A DNA stretch of 64,000 nt. It comes from Patulibacter sp. SYSU D01012 (GTDB lineage Bacteria; Actinomycetota; Thermoleophilia; Solirubrobacterales; Solirubrobacteraceae). Shown here piece by piece: positions 32,928 to 43,803 of this stretch. The stretch covers positions 868,001 through 932,000 of the forward strand of contig NZ_JAFMTB010000001.1 in NCBI RefSeq assembly GCF_017916475.1, in the 5' to 3' direction. The notes beneath the pieces were generated by a model. It saw only the letters and a program-made list of their open reading frames with translations, was not told the DNA's origin and did not search any database. Numbering within the stretch: position 1 is the stretch's first letter; each line of letters begins with the position of its first letter. A program made the translations under genes and the position numbers.

Positions 32928-33899
32928 ATGCGGCCGGACGAGCCCGCGGCCACCCCGCGGGGCCGCACGAACGGGCCCGACGACGCGCGCCGTCGCGTCC
33001 GCGAGGCCCGCGACGCCGCGGCCCGCGCCACGGGGCTGCTCGGCGTCGACGGCGGCGAGCGCCTGCACCGCATCGCCCGGCAGGCCGCCCAGGCGACCGG
33101 CACGACGATGGGCATGATCTCGCTCATCGACGGCGACCGCATGTGGATCGCCGGCCGCCACGGGACCGACGTGGAGGAGATCCCCGTCGAGCTCTCCGCG
33201 TGCGCGGCGGTGATCACCACGGGCGAGCCGTACATCATCCAGGACGCCCCGAACGACCCGAGCTGGGCCGACAACCCGATCGTCGCCGGCCCGCCCCACG
33301 TGCGCTACTACGCCGGCTGTCCCGTCGCCGACGCGGACGGCAACGTGGCGGCGGTCCTCTCGGTGCTCGACCCCGAGCCGCGGGGCCACGCGCCCGAGCT
33401 GCTGCAGACGCTCGAGGACCTCGCCCCGTGGGCGAGCCACGAGCTGTTCGGTCCGGCGAACGAGCCGCAGCCTGAGCCCGAGCCCGAGCCGGAGCCCGAG
33501 CCCGAGCCGGCCCCGCGACCCGCGGCGCCCCTGCCGGTGGCCTCCGACCCGGTGTCCGAGGCCGTGGCCGCCCGGCTCTCCGAGCTCGAGCGGCTGCAGG
33601 CGCTCATCGTCTCGACCACGGCCCACGAGCTGCGCTCGCCGCTGACCGTCCTGCGCGCCCACGCCGAGCTGCTCGCGATGCGCCGTGACGAGCTGGCGCC
33701 GCACGAGCGCTCCTCCGTCGACGCGATCGTGCGCGCGTCCGCGCAGCTCCAGGAGGTCAGCGACGGGCTCGTCGCCCAGCTGCGCGACGCCGCCGGCGGC
33801 GCCGAGGGGTCGCTGCGGCGCTGGCTGGGCATGACGGAGGGCGCCGGCCGCGGCACCACCCCGCCCGGCGATCAGGCCGCCGGGGGCCGGTACCGGTAG
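32928..33899 (+). CDS. GAF-HisKA protein lacking an ATPase domain
   Basis: A 323-residue protein. Residues about 45-180 are a GAF domain (RLHRIARQAAQATGTTMGMI; YYAGCPVADADGNVAAVLSVLD). A linker of Glu-Pro repeats follows (about 183-200). Residues about 215-285 form a HisKA dimerisation helix pair with the phosphoacceptor in TTAHELRSPL. The protein then ends in a short tail, with no HATPase_c domain. It may be an adaptor, phosphatase or phosphate acceptor rather than a kinase. Its last 28 bases overlap the 3' end of the convergent OmpR-type regulator gene, so it is not truncated by a gap. Confidence 0.85.
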   Translation: MRPDEPAATPRGRTNGPDDARRRVREARDAAARATGLLGVDGGERLHRIARQAAQATGTTMGMISLIDGDRMWIAGRHGTDVEEIPVELSACAAVITTGEPYIIQDAPNDPSWADNPIVAGPPHVRYYAGCPVADADGNVAAVLSVLDPEPRGHAPELLQTLEDLAPWASHELFGPANEPQPEPEPEPEPEPEPAPRPAAPLPVASDPVSEAVAARLSELERLQALIVSTTAHELRSPLTVLRAHAELLAMRRDELAPHERSSVDAIVRASAQLQEVSDGLVAQLRDAAGGAEGSLRRWLGMTEGAGRGTTPPGDQAAGGRYR

Positions 33900-34564
33900 C
33901 CGATCCCGCGGACCGTCTCGACGGTCTTGTCGGCGTCGTGGTCGGCGAGCTTCCGGCGCAGCCGGCTGACGTAGAGCTTCACCTGGTCGGCGGTGGCCAT
34001 GCCGTCCCACACGCGGTCCACGAGGACGTCGGACGGCAGGACCCGCCCGGCCTCGGCGGTCAGGGCCGCCATCAGCCCGTACTCCCGGCGCGTGAGCGCG
34101 AGCTCGTCGCCGTCGATGGAGACGAGACGCTGCTGGCGGTCCACCCGGACGCGCGCGTCCTCGTACAGGTCCTGCGCCGGGGCGGCGGCGGGACGTCCAC
34201 GGCGGACGAGCGCCTCGACGCGCGCGAGCAGCTCCTGCGCGCCGAACGGCTTGACGACGTAGTCGTCGGCGCCGCCGCGCAGCGCCCGCACCTTCGCCAG
34301 CTCGGCGTCCTCGCTGGTCAGCATGCAGACCGGCACGTCCGTGACCTCGCGGATGCGCTCGAGCGTCTGCCAGCCGTCCAGGCCCGGCATGTCGACGTCG
34401 AGCAGCACCGCGTCCACGGTGCCGCCGAACAGCACCTTCAGCGCGCCGCGACCGTCCTCGGCGGTGCGCACGAGCATGCCGCCGCGCTCCAGCACGAGCT
34501 GGACGACCTCGCGGATGGCCTCGTCGTCGTCCACCACAAGGATCTGTGACCGCTCCGCCGGCAT
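33872..34564 (-). CDS. OmpR-family response regulator
   Basis: A 230-residue two-domain regulator. The REC domain has DDDEAI, phosphoacceptor in LLDVDMPGLDGW and Lys in VVKPFGAQE. The C-terminal winged helix has the OmpR/PhoB pattern LTRREYGLMAALTAEAGRVL, WDGMATADQVKLYVSRLRRKL and GIGYRYRPP. It binds DNA when phosphorylated; target unknown. The cognate kinase is not obvious: the adjacent GAF-HisKA protein lacks the ATPase. The ATG has TACAGT 7 nt upstream, and the gene is divergent from holB, whose own hexamer is 47 bases further. Confidence 0.93.
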   Translation of the reverse strand: MPAERSQILVVDDDEAIREVVQLVLERGGMLVRTAEDGRGALKVLFGGTVDAVLLDVDMPGLDGWQTLERIREVTDVPVCMLTSEDAELAKVRALRGGADDYVVKPFGAQELLARVEALVRRGRPAAAPAQDLYEDARVRVDRQQRLVSIDGDELALTRREYGLMAALTAEAGRVLPSDVLVDRVWDGMATADQVKLYVSRLRRKLADHDADKTVETVRGIGYRYRPPAA

Positions 34565-34571
34565 GGGCGGC

Positions 34572-34577
34572 ACTGTA
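34572..34577 (-). promoter_or_regulatory. -10-like hexamer TACAGT, leaderless-type
   Basis: TACAGT on the minus strand lies 7 nt before the ATG at 34564 of the OmpR-type regulator. Confidence 0.5.
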
Positions 34578-34623
34578 CCCGCAACGTCCCCCTCGTCCAC
34601 GGTCGTCGCCGGCCGCACCGCAC

Positions 34624-34629
34624 TACCAT
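34624..34629 (+). promoter_or_regulatory. -10-like hexamer TACCAT, leaderless-type
   Basis: TACCAT lies 7 nt upstream of the GTG at 34637 of holB, back to back with the regulator promoter. Confidence 0.5.
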
Positions 34630-34636
34630 CGGGGCG

Positions 34637-35770
34637 GTGAGCGTCCTCCCCGGCACCGAGCACCAGCCGCACGCGCGCGCGGTGCTCGCCGCGGCCTTCG
34701 CGGACGGCGGCGCTCCGTCGCACGCGTACCTGTTCCAGGGGCCGCCCGGCAGCGGCAAGCGGACCGTGGCCCGGGCGCTGGCGACCGCGCTGCTGAGCGA
34801 GACGCACGACGGCCGCGCCGTCGACCGCGACGACGTCGCGGCCCGCGTGGCCCGCGGCTCGCACCCCGACCTGACGTGGGTGCGGCCGACGGGCGCGGGC
34901 GAGATGCGCGTGGGCGACATCGACGAGGCCGTCGTCCAGGCCGTCGCCAACCGCCCGTTCGAGGCGACGCGCCGCGTGTTCGTCCTGGAGCGCGCGCACG
35001 CGATGAACGACGCGGCGGCGAACCGGCTGCTCAAGACGCTCGAGGAGCCGCCCGCCTACGTCGTGCTCGTCCTGCTGTCGGAGCGGCCGGGGGAGCTGCT
35101 GACCACCATCCGCTCGCGCTGTCAGAGCGTGCGCTTCGACGCGCTGCCCGAGGACGAGCTGGTCGCGCGGCTGACGCGCGAGACGCCGGCCGACGAGCGC
35201 ACCGCCCGCGCGTGCGCGCGGCTGGGCCTCGGCGACGCGCTGCTGGCGCGCTCCCTGGCGGGCGACGACGGCCGGATCCTGCGGACGGCGGCGGAGAGCC
35301 TGGCCCGCCACGCCCTCGGCGGCGCCCCCGGCATGCCGCCGTGGCGCACGATGTCCGAGGCCGCGGCCGAACGCGGGAAGGCCGCGGGGGCGCTGGTCGA
35401 GCGGGAGGCGGCGGAGATCGCCGAACGGCTGCCCGACCGCGAGCGCAAGCGGATCGAGCGGGACGCGAAGGACGACGCCAAGCGCGCCGTCCGCCGCGAG
35501 CGCACGGCGGCCCTGGACGCCGCGCTCCGCCTGGCGGGGCTGTGGTTCCGCGACGTCGCCGCGGTGCGGGTGGGCGCCGACGACGCCGTGCACCACGTGG
35601 ACCGCCTCGACGCGCTGCGGGAGGACGCCGCGCGCACGGAGCCCCACCGGGCGCTCGCCGCCGTCGACGTCGTGGACGAGACGCGACGCAGCCTGCGCCG
35701 CAACGCCACCGAGGACCTGCAGCTCGACGCGATGAGCGTCCGTCTGCGGGCGGCGCTCGGCCACCGCTGA
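34637..35770 (+). CDS. holB: DNA polymerase III subunit delta'
   Basis: A 377-residue clamp-loader subunit. It has P-loop GPPGSGKRTVARAL near residue 37, HPDLTWVRPTG, then VFVLERAHAMNDAAANRLLKTLEEPP (Walker-B-like and sensor region) and the SRC motif in TIRSRCQSVRF. The zinc-binding cysteines found in many delta' and gamma subunits are missing, as is often the case in actinobacteria. The C-terminal 130 residues are a long charged helical region (KRIERDAKDDAKRAVRRERT). It works in the replisome to load the sliding clamp. Start GTG with TACCAT 7 nt upstream. Confidence 0.93.
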   Translation: MSVLPGTEHQPHARAVLAAAFADGGAPSHAYLFQGPPGSGKRTVARALATALLSETHDGRAVDRDDVAARVARGSHPDLTWVRPTGAGEMRVGDIDEAVVQAVANRPFEATRRVFVLERAHAMNDAAANRLLKTLEEPPAYVVLVLLSERPGELLTTIRSRCQSVRFDALPEDELVARLTRETPADERTARACARLGLGDALLARSLAGDDGRILRTAAESLARHALGGAPGMPPWRTMSEAAAERGKAAGALVEREAAEIAERLPDRERKRIERDAKDDAKRAVRRERTAALDAALRLAGLWFRDVAAVRVGADDAVHHVDRLDALREDAARTEPHRALAAVDVVDETRRSLRRNATEDLQLDAMSVRLRAALGHR

Positions 35771-36178
35771 CCGGCCGCGAGACGCCAGGGGTGGGGTGAG
35801 ACGCCCCGTTCCGCCCCGGCGGACGGGTGGTACGTTCACACCGTATCCGGGCCGTCGTCCCCCTGTTCGCGCCCTCGGTGCGACTCGTGCGGCCCGTACC
35901 GTCCCGTCGAACCGCGCCCTCCCGCCGCCGGCCGGCCCTCCGGGCGCCGGCGGCGGGAGCGGCCACGGGCCGACGCGGTCACGGGACGTTCACCGTCCCG
36001 GCCGGCCGCGTCGCCATGATCCGCGGTGGATGGAGGCCGCCCCGGCCCCCGTGTCCGGCCGCCCCACCCCGTCACCCCGCGGCCGCACGCCACCCTCTCC
36101 GGGTCGGGGCGCCGCCTCCGTCCGCTGCACGATCCCGTCCGGACGTCCGCTCCGCTCGCGACGGCCAGGTCCCGGGTC
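35771..36178. other. Intergenic region upstream of the REC/CheR/kinase operon
   Basis: About 410 bases with no supported gene. Open frames are rich in Arg, Pro and Ala only. Bases 35825-35850 (TGGTACGTTCACACCGTATC) are less GC-rich and could hold a promoter. No palindrome of operator size was found. Confidence 0.5.
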
Positions 36179-36184
36179 TACGAT
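36179..36184 (+). promoter_or_regulatory. -10-like hexamer TACGAT, leaderless-type
   Basis: TACGAT lies 6 nt upstream of the GTG at 36191, at the head of the REC/CheR/kinase operon. Confidence 0.5.
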
Positions 36185-36190
36185 GGCGCC

Positions 36191-36604
36191 GTGAGGCAAG
36201 GGGCAGCAGCGAGCGCGCTCGCGGGACGGCGGGTCCTCGTCGTGGACGACACCCCGGAGCTGGCGGAGATCGTCACCTTCGTCCTCGAACGCGCCGGTGC
36301 CGACGTCACCACCGTCTTCGACGGCGACGCGGCGGTCCGCCACGCCACGCGCGAGGGGTGCGACCTGGTCGTGCTGGACGTCGGTCTGCCCGGCATCGAC
36401 GGCTTCGAGGCGTGTCGACGGATCGTCGCGGAGCGCGACACGTGCGTCGTCATGCTCAGCGCGCGCGTCACGGACGCCGACCGGGAGCGCGGCCGGGTCG
36501 CCGGGGCCGCGGGCTACCTGATCAAGCCGTTCACCCCGCGGGGGCTCGTCGCGGACCTCGAGACCATCATCGAAGCGCGGGACGATGACCACGGCCGTGG
36601 CTGA
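36191..36604 (+). CDS. Single-domain response regulator (REC only)
   Basis: A 137-residue CheY-like receiver. VVDDTPELAEIV holds the acidic pair, LVVLDVGLPGIDGFEA the phosphoacceptor Asp, LSARVTD the Thr/Ser-switch region, and YLIKPFTPRGL the Lys. There is no output domain, so it probably passes phosphate on or binds a partner. It is the first gene of an operon: the CheR-like gene starts 20 bases before its stop, and the kinase follows. Confidence 0.9.
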   Translation: MRQGAAASALAGRRVLVVDDTPELAEIVTFVLERAGADVTTVFDGDAAVRHATREGCDLVVLDVGLPGIDGFEACRRIVAERDTCVVMLSARVTDADRERGRVAGAAGYLIKPFTPRGLVADLETIIEARDDDHGRG

Positions 36605-37345
36605 CGCGCACGCGGCCGACGGCGACGTGCCGGCCGACGCGCCCGAGCTGGGGCCGGCCACGGTGCAGCTGCTCTCCCGCGCCTGCGGCGTGCCGCTCGC
36701 CGCGTTCGCGCCCGCGCACGTGGCCCGCACCGTCGAGCGGACCGTGCAGCGCCAGGGGCTCCGCGGGCCCGGCGCCCTCGCGGACGCGCTCGTCGCGGAC
36801 GACGACCTCCGCGTGCGCTTCCGCCGGGCCGTCGCGGTGTCGACGACGGCGATGTTCCGCGACGCCGACCAGTTCGACCTGCTCTCGCGGCAGGTGCCGG
36901 TGCTGCGGGCGATGGCCGGCGGCGGTCCGCTGCGCGTCTGGTCGGCCGGGGCGTCGGAGGGCAGCGAGGCCTGCAGCGTCGCCCTGCTGCTCGACCGCGC
37001 CGGCGACCACGGGCCGGCCGAGATCCTCGGGTCGGACCTGCTGGCGGAGAACGTGCGCGCCGCCCGGGCCCGCGCCGACGGCCGGCTGCCGTCGGCGCTG
37101 CGGGCGCGCGTGCGCTTCGAGCAGCGCGACGTGCGGCGCTCCGCCCCGCGCGGGCCCTGGCACCTCGTCCTCTGCCGCAACCTCGTGATCCACCTGACCG
37201 CGGCGGCGCGCCGCCAGGTGCTCGACGTCGTGGCCGGGGCGGTCGCGCCGGGCGGCCTGCTGCTGCTCGGCCGCTCCGAGCGCACCGTCCGCACCGACGG
37301 GCTCGCCCTGGTCGAGGTCGGCCCCAACCTGTACCGGCGGTCCGC

Positions 37346-37349
<4 letters not shown>
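36585..37349 (+). CDS. CheR-like SAM-dependent methyltransferase
   Basis: A 254-residue protein of the CheR type. The N-terminal helical domain (about 25-100) is followed by the SAM-binding motif VWSAGASEGSEACSVALLL, DLLAENVRAARARA and the LCRNLVIHLTAAARRQVL segment that corresponds to the CRNVLIYF motif. In chemotaxis CheR the first motif reads GEEPYS; here it is GSEACS. No CheB or chemoreceptor gene is in the window, so its substrate is likely the linked kinase or another protein rather than classical receptors. It overlaps both neighbours, which points to tight coupling. Confidence 0.85.
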
Positions 37350-39766
<2,417 letters not shown>

Positions 39767-39794
39767 CGGCCGCGGCCCCGGCGGCCGGCGCCCC

Positions 39795-39818
39795 GCGGGG
39801 CGCGGCGCCGCGCCCCGC
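39795..39818. terminator. 24-bp perfect palindrome between convergent genes
   Basis: GCGGGGCGCGGC is followed directly by its reverse complement, allowing a 10-bp stem with a GCGC-type loop. It lies between the kinase stop (39766) and the cobalamin gene stop (39823) and can terminate both strands. Confidence 0.6.
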
Positions 39819-39822
39819 GCCT

Positions 39823-41595
39823 CTACGCCCCGGCGCGCTCGGCGTCGCTGATGACCTGCGCGAGCGCGGTCGTCAGCCGGGCGTGCAGCGCCGGGGTGCG
39901 TACGGCGATCCGCACGTGGCGGTCGTCCAGGCCCGCGAACGTCGTGCAGGGGCGCACGGCGATGCCGTGGGCGTGCAGGCCCGTGACCGCGTCGACGCCG
40001 TGCGGGACGCGGGCGAGCACGAAGTTGGCCGCGCCGTCCCACACCTGCACGCCGGCGAGCTGGCGCAGGCGCGCGAGCAGGTCGCCGCGGTGCGCGGCCG
40101 TGCGGGCGGCGATGCGGGCGGAGGAGTCGGTGCGGCCCGCGTAGGCGCGCAGCAGCTCGAGCGCCGGCGTGGAGCACGACCACGGGGCCCCGGCGTCGCG
40201 GACGTCGGCCACCAGGTCGGGATCCCCGAGCAGGTAGCCGCAGCGGACGCCCGGGACGGAGAGCGTCTTCGTCAGGCTGCGCAGGACGACGAGGTGGCCC
40301 GGGCCGTCGTCGCCGGGCCCCTGGTCGGCGAGCGCGTCGCCGCCGCCGGGGACGAAGTCGGCGAACGCCTCGTCCACCAGCACGACGCGGCCGGGGCGCC
40401 GCAGGCGCAGCACGGTCTCGCGGGGGTCGAGGGCGCCCGTCGGGTTCTCGGGGCGGCCGAGGACGACCAGGTCGCAGTCCTCGGGGACGGCCTCGGGGTC
40501 GAGCAGCCAGTCGTGCTTGGCCTCGCGCGTCACGCGGACGACCTCGGCGCCGACGGTGCGCAGCGCGGCCTCGGACTCGGTGAAGCCCGGGACGACGACG
40601 GCGGCCCGGCGCGGGCGGACGGCCAGGGCCAGGCGCCAGAAGCCCTCGACGGCGCCGCCGAGCGGCAGCACCCCGTCGGCGGGCCGGCCGTGGCGCTCCG
40701 CCAGGGCGGCGCGCGCGACGCGGTCGTCGGGGTAGCGGCCGGCCTCGTCCAGACCGGTCTGCAGCGCCTGGCGGGCCCAGCCGGGCGGGTCGCCGTCGAC
40801 GACGTTGACGGCGAAGTCCAGCATCCCGTCGGGCACCATGCGGTCGCCGTGCAGGCGGGCGCCGCGGGGGACGGGCTGCGCGGCGGCGAGGGCCTGCGGC
40901 GGGTCGGCGGGCGGCACGGCGGGCTCCTCCTCGGCGGCGGCCGGCGCGTCCGGCGCCTCGTCGAGCGGCAGCGGCGCCTGCGCCGGCGGCACCGTCTCGA
41001 CCGGCACGTCGCGCGGCAGCTCGACCGCGCGGCCGGCGACGACGAGCAGGACGCGGTCGGCCCGCGCCGCGAGCGCCTGGTGGGCGGCGCCGAGCAGGTC
41101 GACCCAGCGGCGCGTGCCGCGATCGGCCGCGACGGGCGCCATCCCGGACTCCTCGCCCACGACGACCGTCAGCCCGGGGCGGGCGAGGGCCGCGTCGGCC
41201 AGGTCGGCGACGGTCCGCTCGACGCTCGCGATCGCGGACGCGCCGTCGATCCCGTCCGCCGGGTCGTCCCCGGTGCCGTCGTCGTCGAGCAGGCCTGCGC
41301 CGTGCAGCACGCCGGCGAGCCAGCCGCCCAGCCCGTCGAGCAGCACCGTGTCGGTGCCGGCCTCCTGGATCGGTCGCGCCAGGTCCTGCAGGCCCGCGAT
41401 CTCGACGGTCTCCCACGACGCCGGACGGCGGCTGCGGTGCGCGGCGATCCGGGCGTGGTCGCCCTCGGGGCCCTCCGGAGCGGTGGCGAGGTAGCGGACG
41501 GGCAGCCCGGCGTCGGCGACGAGCCGCTCGGCGAGCTCGCTCTTGCCCGAACGGGTGCCGCCGAGGACGAGGACCAGGCGGTGGGGGCGGCTCAT
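39823..41595 (-). CDS. Fusion of adenosylcobinamide kinase/guanylyltransferase (CobU/CobP) and CobC/CobD-like aminotransferase
   Basis: A 590-residue two-enzyme fusion for the late steps of cobalamin assembly. Residues 1-190 are CobU/CobP: P-loop GGTRSGKSELAE, then HARIAAHRSRRPASWETVE with the His that takes GMP, and GEESGMAPVAADRGTRRWVD. A linker of about 45 residues rich in Ala and Pro follows. Residues about 235-590 are a PLP-dependent fold type I aminotransferase/decarboxylase like CobD: GRPENPTGALDP, then SLTKTLSVPGVRCGYLLG with the PLP-binding Lys. The first half activates cobinamide with GTP; the second would supply the aminopropanol arm. The ATG overlaps the stop of cobH by four bases. 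Confidence 0.88.
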   Translation of the reverse strand: MSRPHRLVLVLGGTRSGKSELAERLVADAGLPVRYLATAPEGPEGDHARIAAHRSRRPASWETVEIAGLQDLARPIQEAGTDTVLLDGLGGWLAGVLHGAGLLDDDGTGDDPADGIDGASAIASVERTVADLADAALARPGLTVVVGEESGMAPVAADRGTRRWVDLLGAAHQALAARADRVLLVVAGRAVELPRDVPVETVPPAQAPLPLDEAPDAPAAAEEEPAVPPADPPQALAAAQPVPRGARLHGDRMVPDGMLDFAVNVVDGDPPGWARQALQTGLDEAGRYPDDRVARAALAERHGRPADGVLPLGGAVEGFWRLALAVRPRRAAVVVPGFTESEAALRTVGAEVVRVTREAKHDWLLDPEAVPEDCDLVVLGRPENPTGALDPRETVLRLRRPGRVVLVDEAFADFVPGGGDALADQGPGDDGPGHLVVLRSLTKTLSVPGVRCGYLLGDPDLVADVRDAGAPWSCSTPALELLRAYAGRTDSSARIAARTAAHRGDLLARLRQLAGVQVWDGAANFVLARVPHGVDAVTGLHAHGIAVRPCTTFAGLDDRHVRIAVRTPALHARLTTALAQVISDAERAGA

Positions 41596-42269
41596 GCGGT
41601 GGCGGGCTCCGGGTCGCGGTGGAAGAGCAGGGCGTGGATCGCGGCCACCGTCACCGGCGTGCCGCCGCGCTCCCCGCGGTTGGTCAGGCACGCTACCCCG
41701 CTCGCGGCGAGGGCGTCCTTGCTCTCGGCCGCGCCGACGAAGCCGACGGGCAGGCCGACGACGAGCGCGGGGCGCACGCGGCCGGCGGCGATCTCCTCGA
41801 GCAGGGCGAAGAGCGCGGTCGGGGCGTTGCCGATCGCCCACACGGCGCCGTCGGGGTGCTCCTGCGCCGCCAGGCGGAACGCCGCGGCGGAGCGCGTGGT
41901 GCCCTCGGCGCGCGCCAGGTCGGCGGCACGCGGGTTCGCGAGCGGGACGATCGTCTCGCGGGCGGTGATGCCCGCGGCCGCCATCCGGGTGTCGACCACC
42001 AGCGGCGCGCCAGCCAGCAGCGCGTCGCGCCCCGCCCGCAGGGCGTCCTCGTCGAGCACGAGCGTGGCGGCGAACGAGACGTCGGCGACGGCGTGGACCG
42101 TCCGCTCGGTCACGGCCTTCGACAGCGGCGGCAGGCCCGACGTGTCGATCCGCGAGCGCAGGATGCGGTAGCTCTCGACCTCGATCGGATGGGGCGCGCG
42201 CCGGGGCGCGCCGGCCTGGGTGCGCTCGGGCGCGCCGGGCAGCGGATCGGTCGGCTCGGGGGCGTTCAC
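41592..42269 (-). CDS. cobH: Precorrin-8X methylmutase
   Basis: A 225-residue CobH/CbiC enzyme, moving a methyl group from C-11 to C-12 to form hydrogenobyrinic acid (or the cobalt equivalent). The catalytic His is in VTERTVHAVADVSFAATL; other conserved parts are LVVDTRMAAAGI and VVGLPVGFVGAAESKDALAA. An N-terminal extension of about 30 residues rich in Pro precedes HPIEVESYRILRSRID, the usual start. The GTG start overlaps the stop of the upstream gene (GTGA), and its end overlaps the CobU fusion gene (ATGA), so the three genes form one coupled operon. Confidence 0.94.
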   Translation of the reverse strand: MNAPEPTDPLPGAPERTQAGAPRRAPHPIEVESYRILRSRIDTSGLPPLSKAVTERTVHAVADVSFAATLVLDEDALRAGRDALLAGAPLVVDTRMAAAGITARETIVPLANPRAADLARAEGTTRSAAAFRLAAQEHPDGAVWAIGNAPTALFALLEEIAAGRVRPALVVGLPVGFVGAAESKDALAASGVACLTNRGERGGTPVTVAAIHALLFHRDPEPATA

Positions 42270-42940
42270 GGCAGGGCGACCTCGATGAAGGCGTCGACGG
42301 GGCAGATCTCCAGGCACTCGCCGCAGCCCGTGCAGCGGTCGACCAGGGTGAGCAGGGGGACGCCGCCCGCCGCGCCGGAGGCGGGGACGGCGAAGGTGCC
42401 GTCCGCGCGGGCCGCGCCGACGGGGACTAGCGCGTGCTCCGGGCAGGTGCGGACGCAGCCGCCGCAGCCGCGGCAGTCGTCCGTGGCGGTGACGACGCGG
42501 CGCGGCGCGGGGGCGGGCGCCGCCGTCGCGACCGCGCAGGTGGCGCGGGCCGAGCGGCGCTTGGTGACGAGCAGGCGCGCGGCGCGGGGATCGTCGCCGC
42601 CGGCCACGAGCAGCGCCGACGCCTCGGCGACCGACGGGGTGCCGACGGCGGCGGCGACGACGGCCGACGGGGTGGGCACGGCGACCGCGGCGAGCGCGTC
42701 GCCGGGCAGGAACCGGGCCGGCACGCCGAGGGCCGCCGCCAGGGCGAGCACCGCCGGCTCGTCCGCCTTGATCTCGGCCGACGCCACCGCGACGACGTCG
42801 GCCCGGCCGCGGCCGGCCTCGGCGAGCGTCGCGTCGGCCAGCGCCGCCAGCTCGTCCGGCGGGCAGCCGCGGCTGGCGCCCACGCCGAGCACGACGGCGC
42901 GCGGGCCGCCGGTCGCCGGGGTGTCGGGCGGTCCGGGCAC
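42266..42940 (-). CDS. CbiG C-terminal/CobE-like protein fused to a 2[4Fe-4S] ferredoxin
   Basis: A 224-residue fusion. Residues about 10-130 match the CbiG C-terminal/CobE domain (VVLGVGASRGCPPDELAALA, SAEIKADEPAVLALA, FLPGDALAAV, SVAEASALL), which acts in ring contraction in corrin synthesis. Residues about 150-224 carry two cysteine clusters, CRGCGGCVRTCP and CTGCGECLEICP, a typical 2[4Fe-4S] ferredoxin. The fusion suggests electron delivery to a corrin-ring step. The GTG at 42940 is chosen because CACGAT lies 6 nt upstream; an ATG at 42958 is also possible. Confidence 0.85.
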   Translation of the reverse strand: MPGPPDTPATGGPRAVVLGVGASRGCPPDELAALADATLAEAGRGRADVVAVASAEIKADEPAVLALAAALGVPARFLPGDALAAVAVPTPSAVVAAAVGTPSVAEASALLVAGGDDPRAARLLVTKRRSARATCAVATAAPAPAPRRVVTATDDCRGCGGCVRTCPEHALVPVGAARADGTFAVPASGAAGGVPLLTLVDRCTGCGECLEICPVDAFIEVALP

Positions 42941-42992
42941 GCCCCCATCGTGACCCATCACGCCGACGGGAGGTCTGCGAACGTGTCGGGAC

Positions 42993-43742
42993 GTGAGCAC
43001 CCAGGACGCCGAGAAGCCCCGTTCCACCGAGCACGCGCAGCGGCTCTTCGTCCTGCCGAAGGACGCCACCGAGGTGGTGCTGGTGCGCCACGGCGCCACG
43101 CAGGGCATGGTGGACGGGCAGCCGTTCGACGCCGACGAGGACGGTCACGGCAACCCGCCGCTCTCGCCCGACGGCGAGGAGCAGGCGCGGCTCGTCGGCG
43201 ACCGGCTGTACGCGGAGCCCGTCGACTACGCGCGCCTGTTCGTCACGACGCTGCGCCGCACGCACCAGACCGCCGCGCGCTTCGCCGCGCTGACCGGCCT
43301 GGAGCCCGAGCCGATCCGCGACCTGCGCGAGATCCACCTGGGCGAGTGGGAGCTGGGCGAGTACCGCCGCCGCATCGCCGACCGCGACCCCCTCATCGTC
43401 CGCTCGTTCCTGGAGCAGCGGTGGGGCGTCATCCCCGGCGCCGAGCAGGACGAGGACTTCGCCGCCCGCGTCCGCCGCGGCTTCGACGAGATCGTCGCCC
43501 GCTCGGGCCCGGGCGTGTCGGTGGTCGCGGTCGTCCACGGCGGCGTGATCGCCGAGATGTGCCGCCAGGCGACCGGCAGCGAGGCGTTCGCGTTCCTCGG
43601 CGCCGACAACACGTCCCTCAACCGCTTCATCGTCTTCGGCGACGGCCGCGTGCGGCTGCGGACGTTCAACGACACCGGGCACCTGGACGCGCTGCGCGCG
43701 CGGGCGCGGTCGGCCGGCGAGGCGTCCGAGCCGCTCGTCTAG
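42993..43742 (+). CDS. Histidine phosphatase-family protein
   Basis: A 249-residue phosphatase of the phosphoglycerate-mutase-like branch. The catalytic VRHGAT motif is at about residues 37-42, TTLRRTHQTAARF holds the second Arg, and AVVHGGVIAEM the second His. The cytoplasmic location and divergence from the cob operon allow a role as alpha-ribazole phosphatase (CobC/CobZ function), but the family is broad and this is only suggested by position. GTG start; the 52-base gap to the cob operon must hold both promoters. Confidence 0.88.
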   Translation: MSTQDAEKPRSTEHAQRLFVLPKDATEVVLVRHGATQGMVDGQPFDADEDGHGNPPLSPDGEEQARLVGDRLYAEPVDYARLFVTTLRRTHQTAARFAALTGLEPEPIRDLREIHLGEWELGEYRRRIADRDPLIVRSFLEQRWGVIPGAEQDEDFAARVRRGFDEIVARSGPGVSVVAVVHGGVIAEMCRQATGSEAFAFLGADNTSLNRFIVFGDGRVRLRTFNDTGHLDALRARARSAGEASEPLV

Positions 43743-43803
43743 GCGCCGGGGCGGCCCACCGGCCGCGGCGCCGTCCGACCCGTCGGCGCAGCCGCGTCTG
43801 CGG

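Noticed and set aside
42993-43742. Firm assignment as CobC (alpha-ribazole phosphatase)
   Set aside because: Only position next to cob genes supports it; the histidine phosphatase family is too broad.
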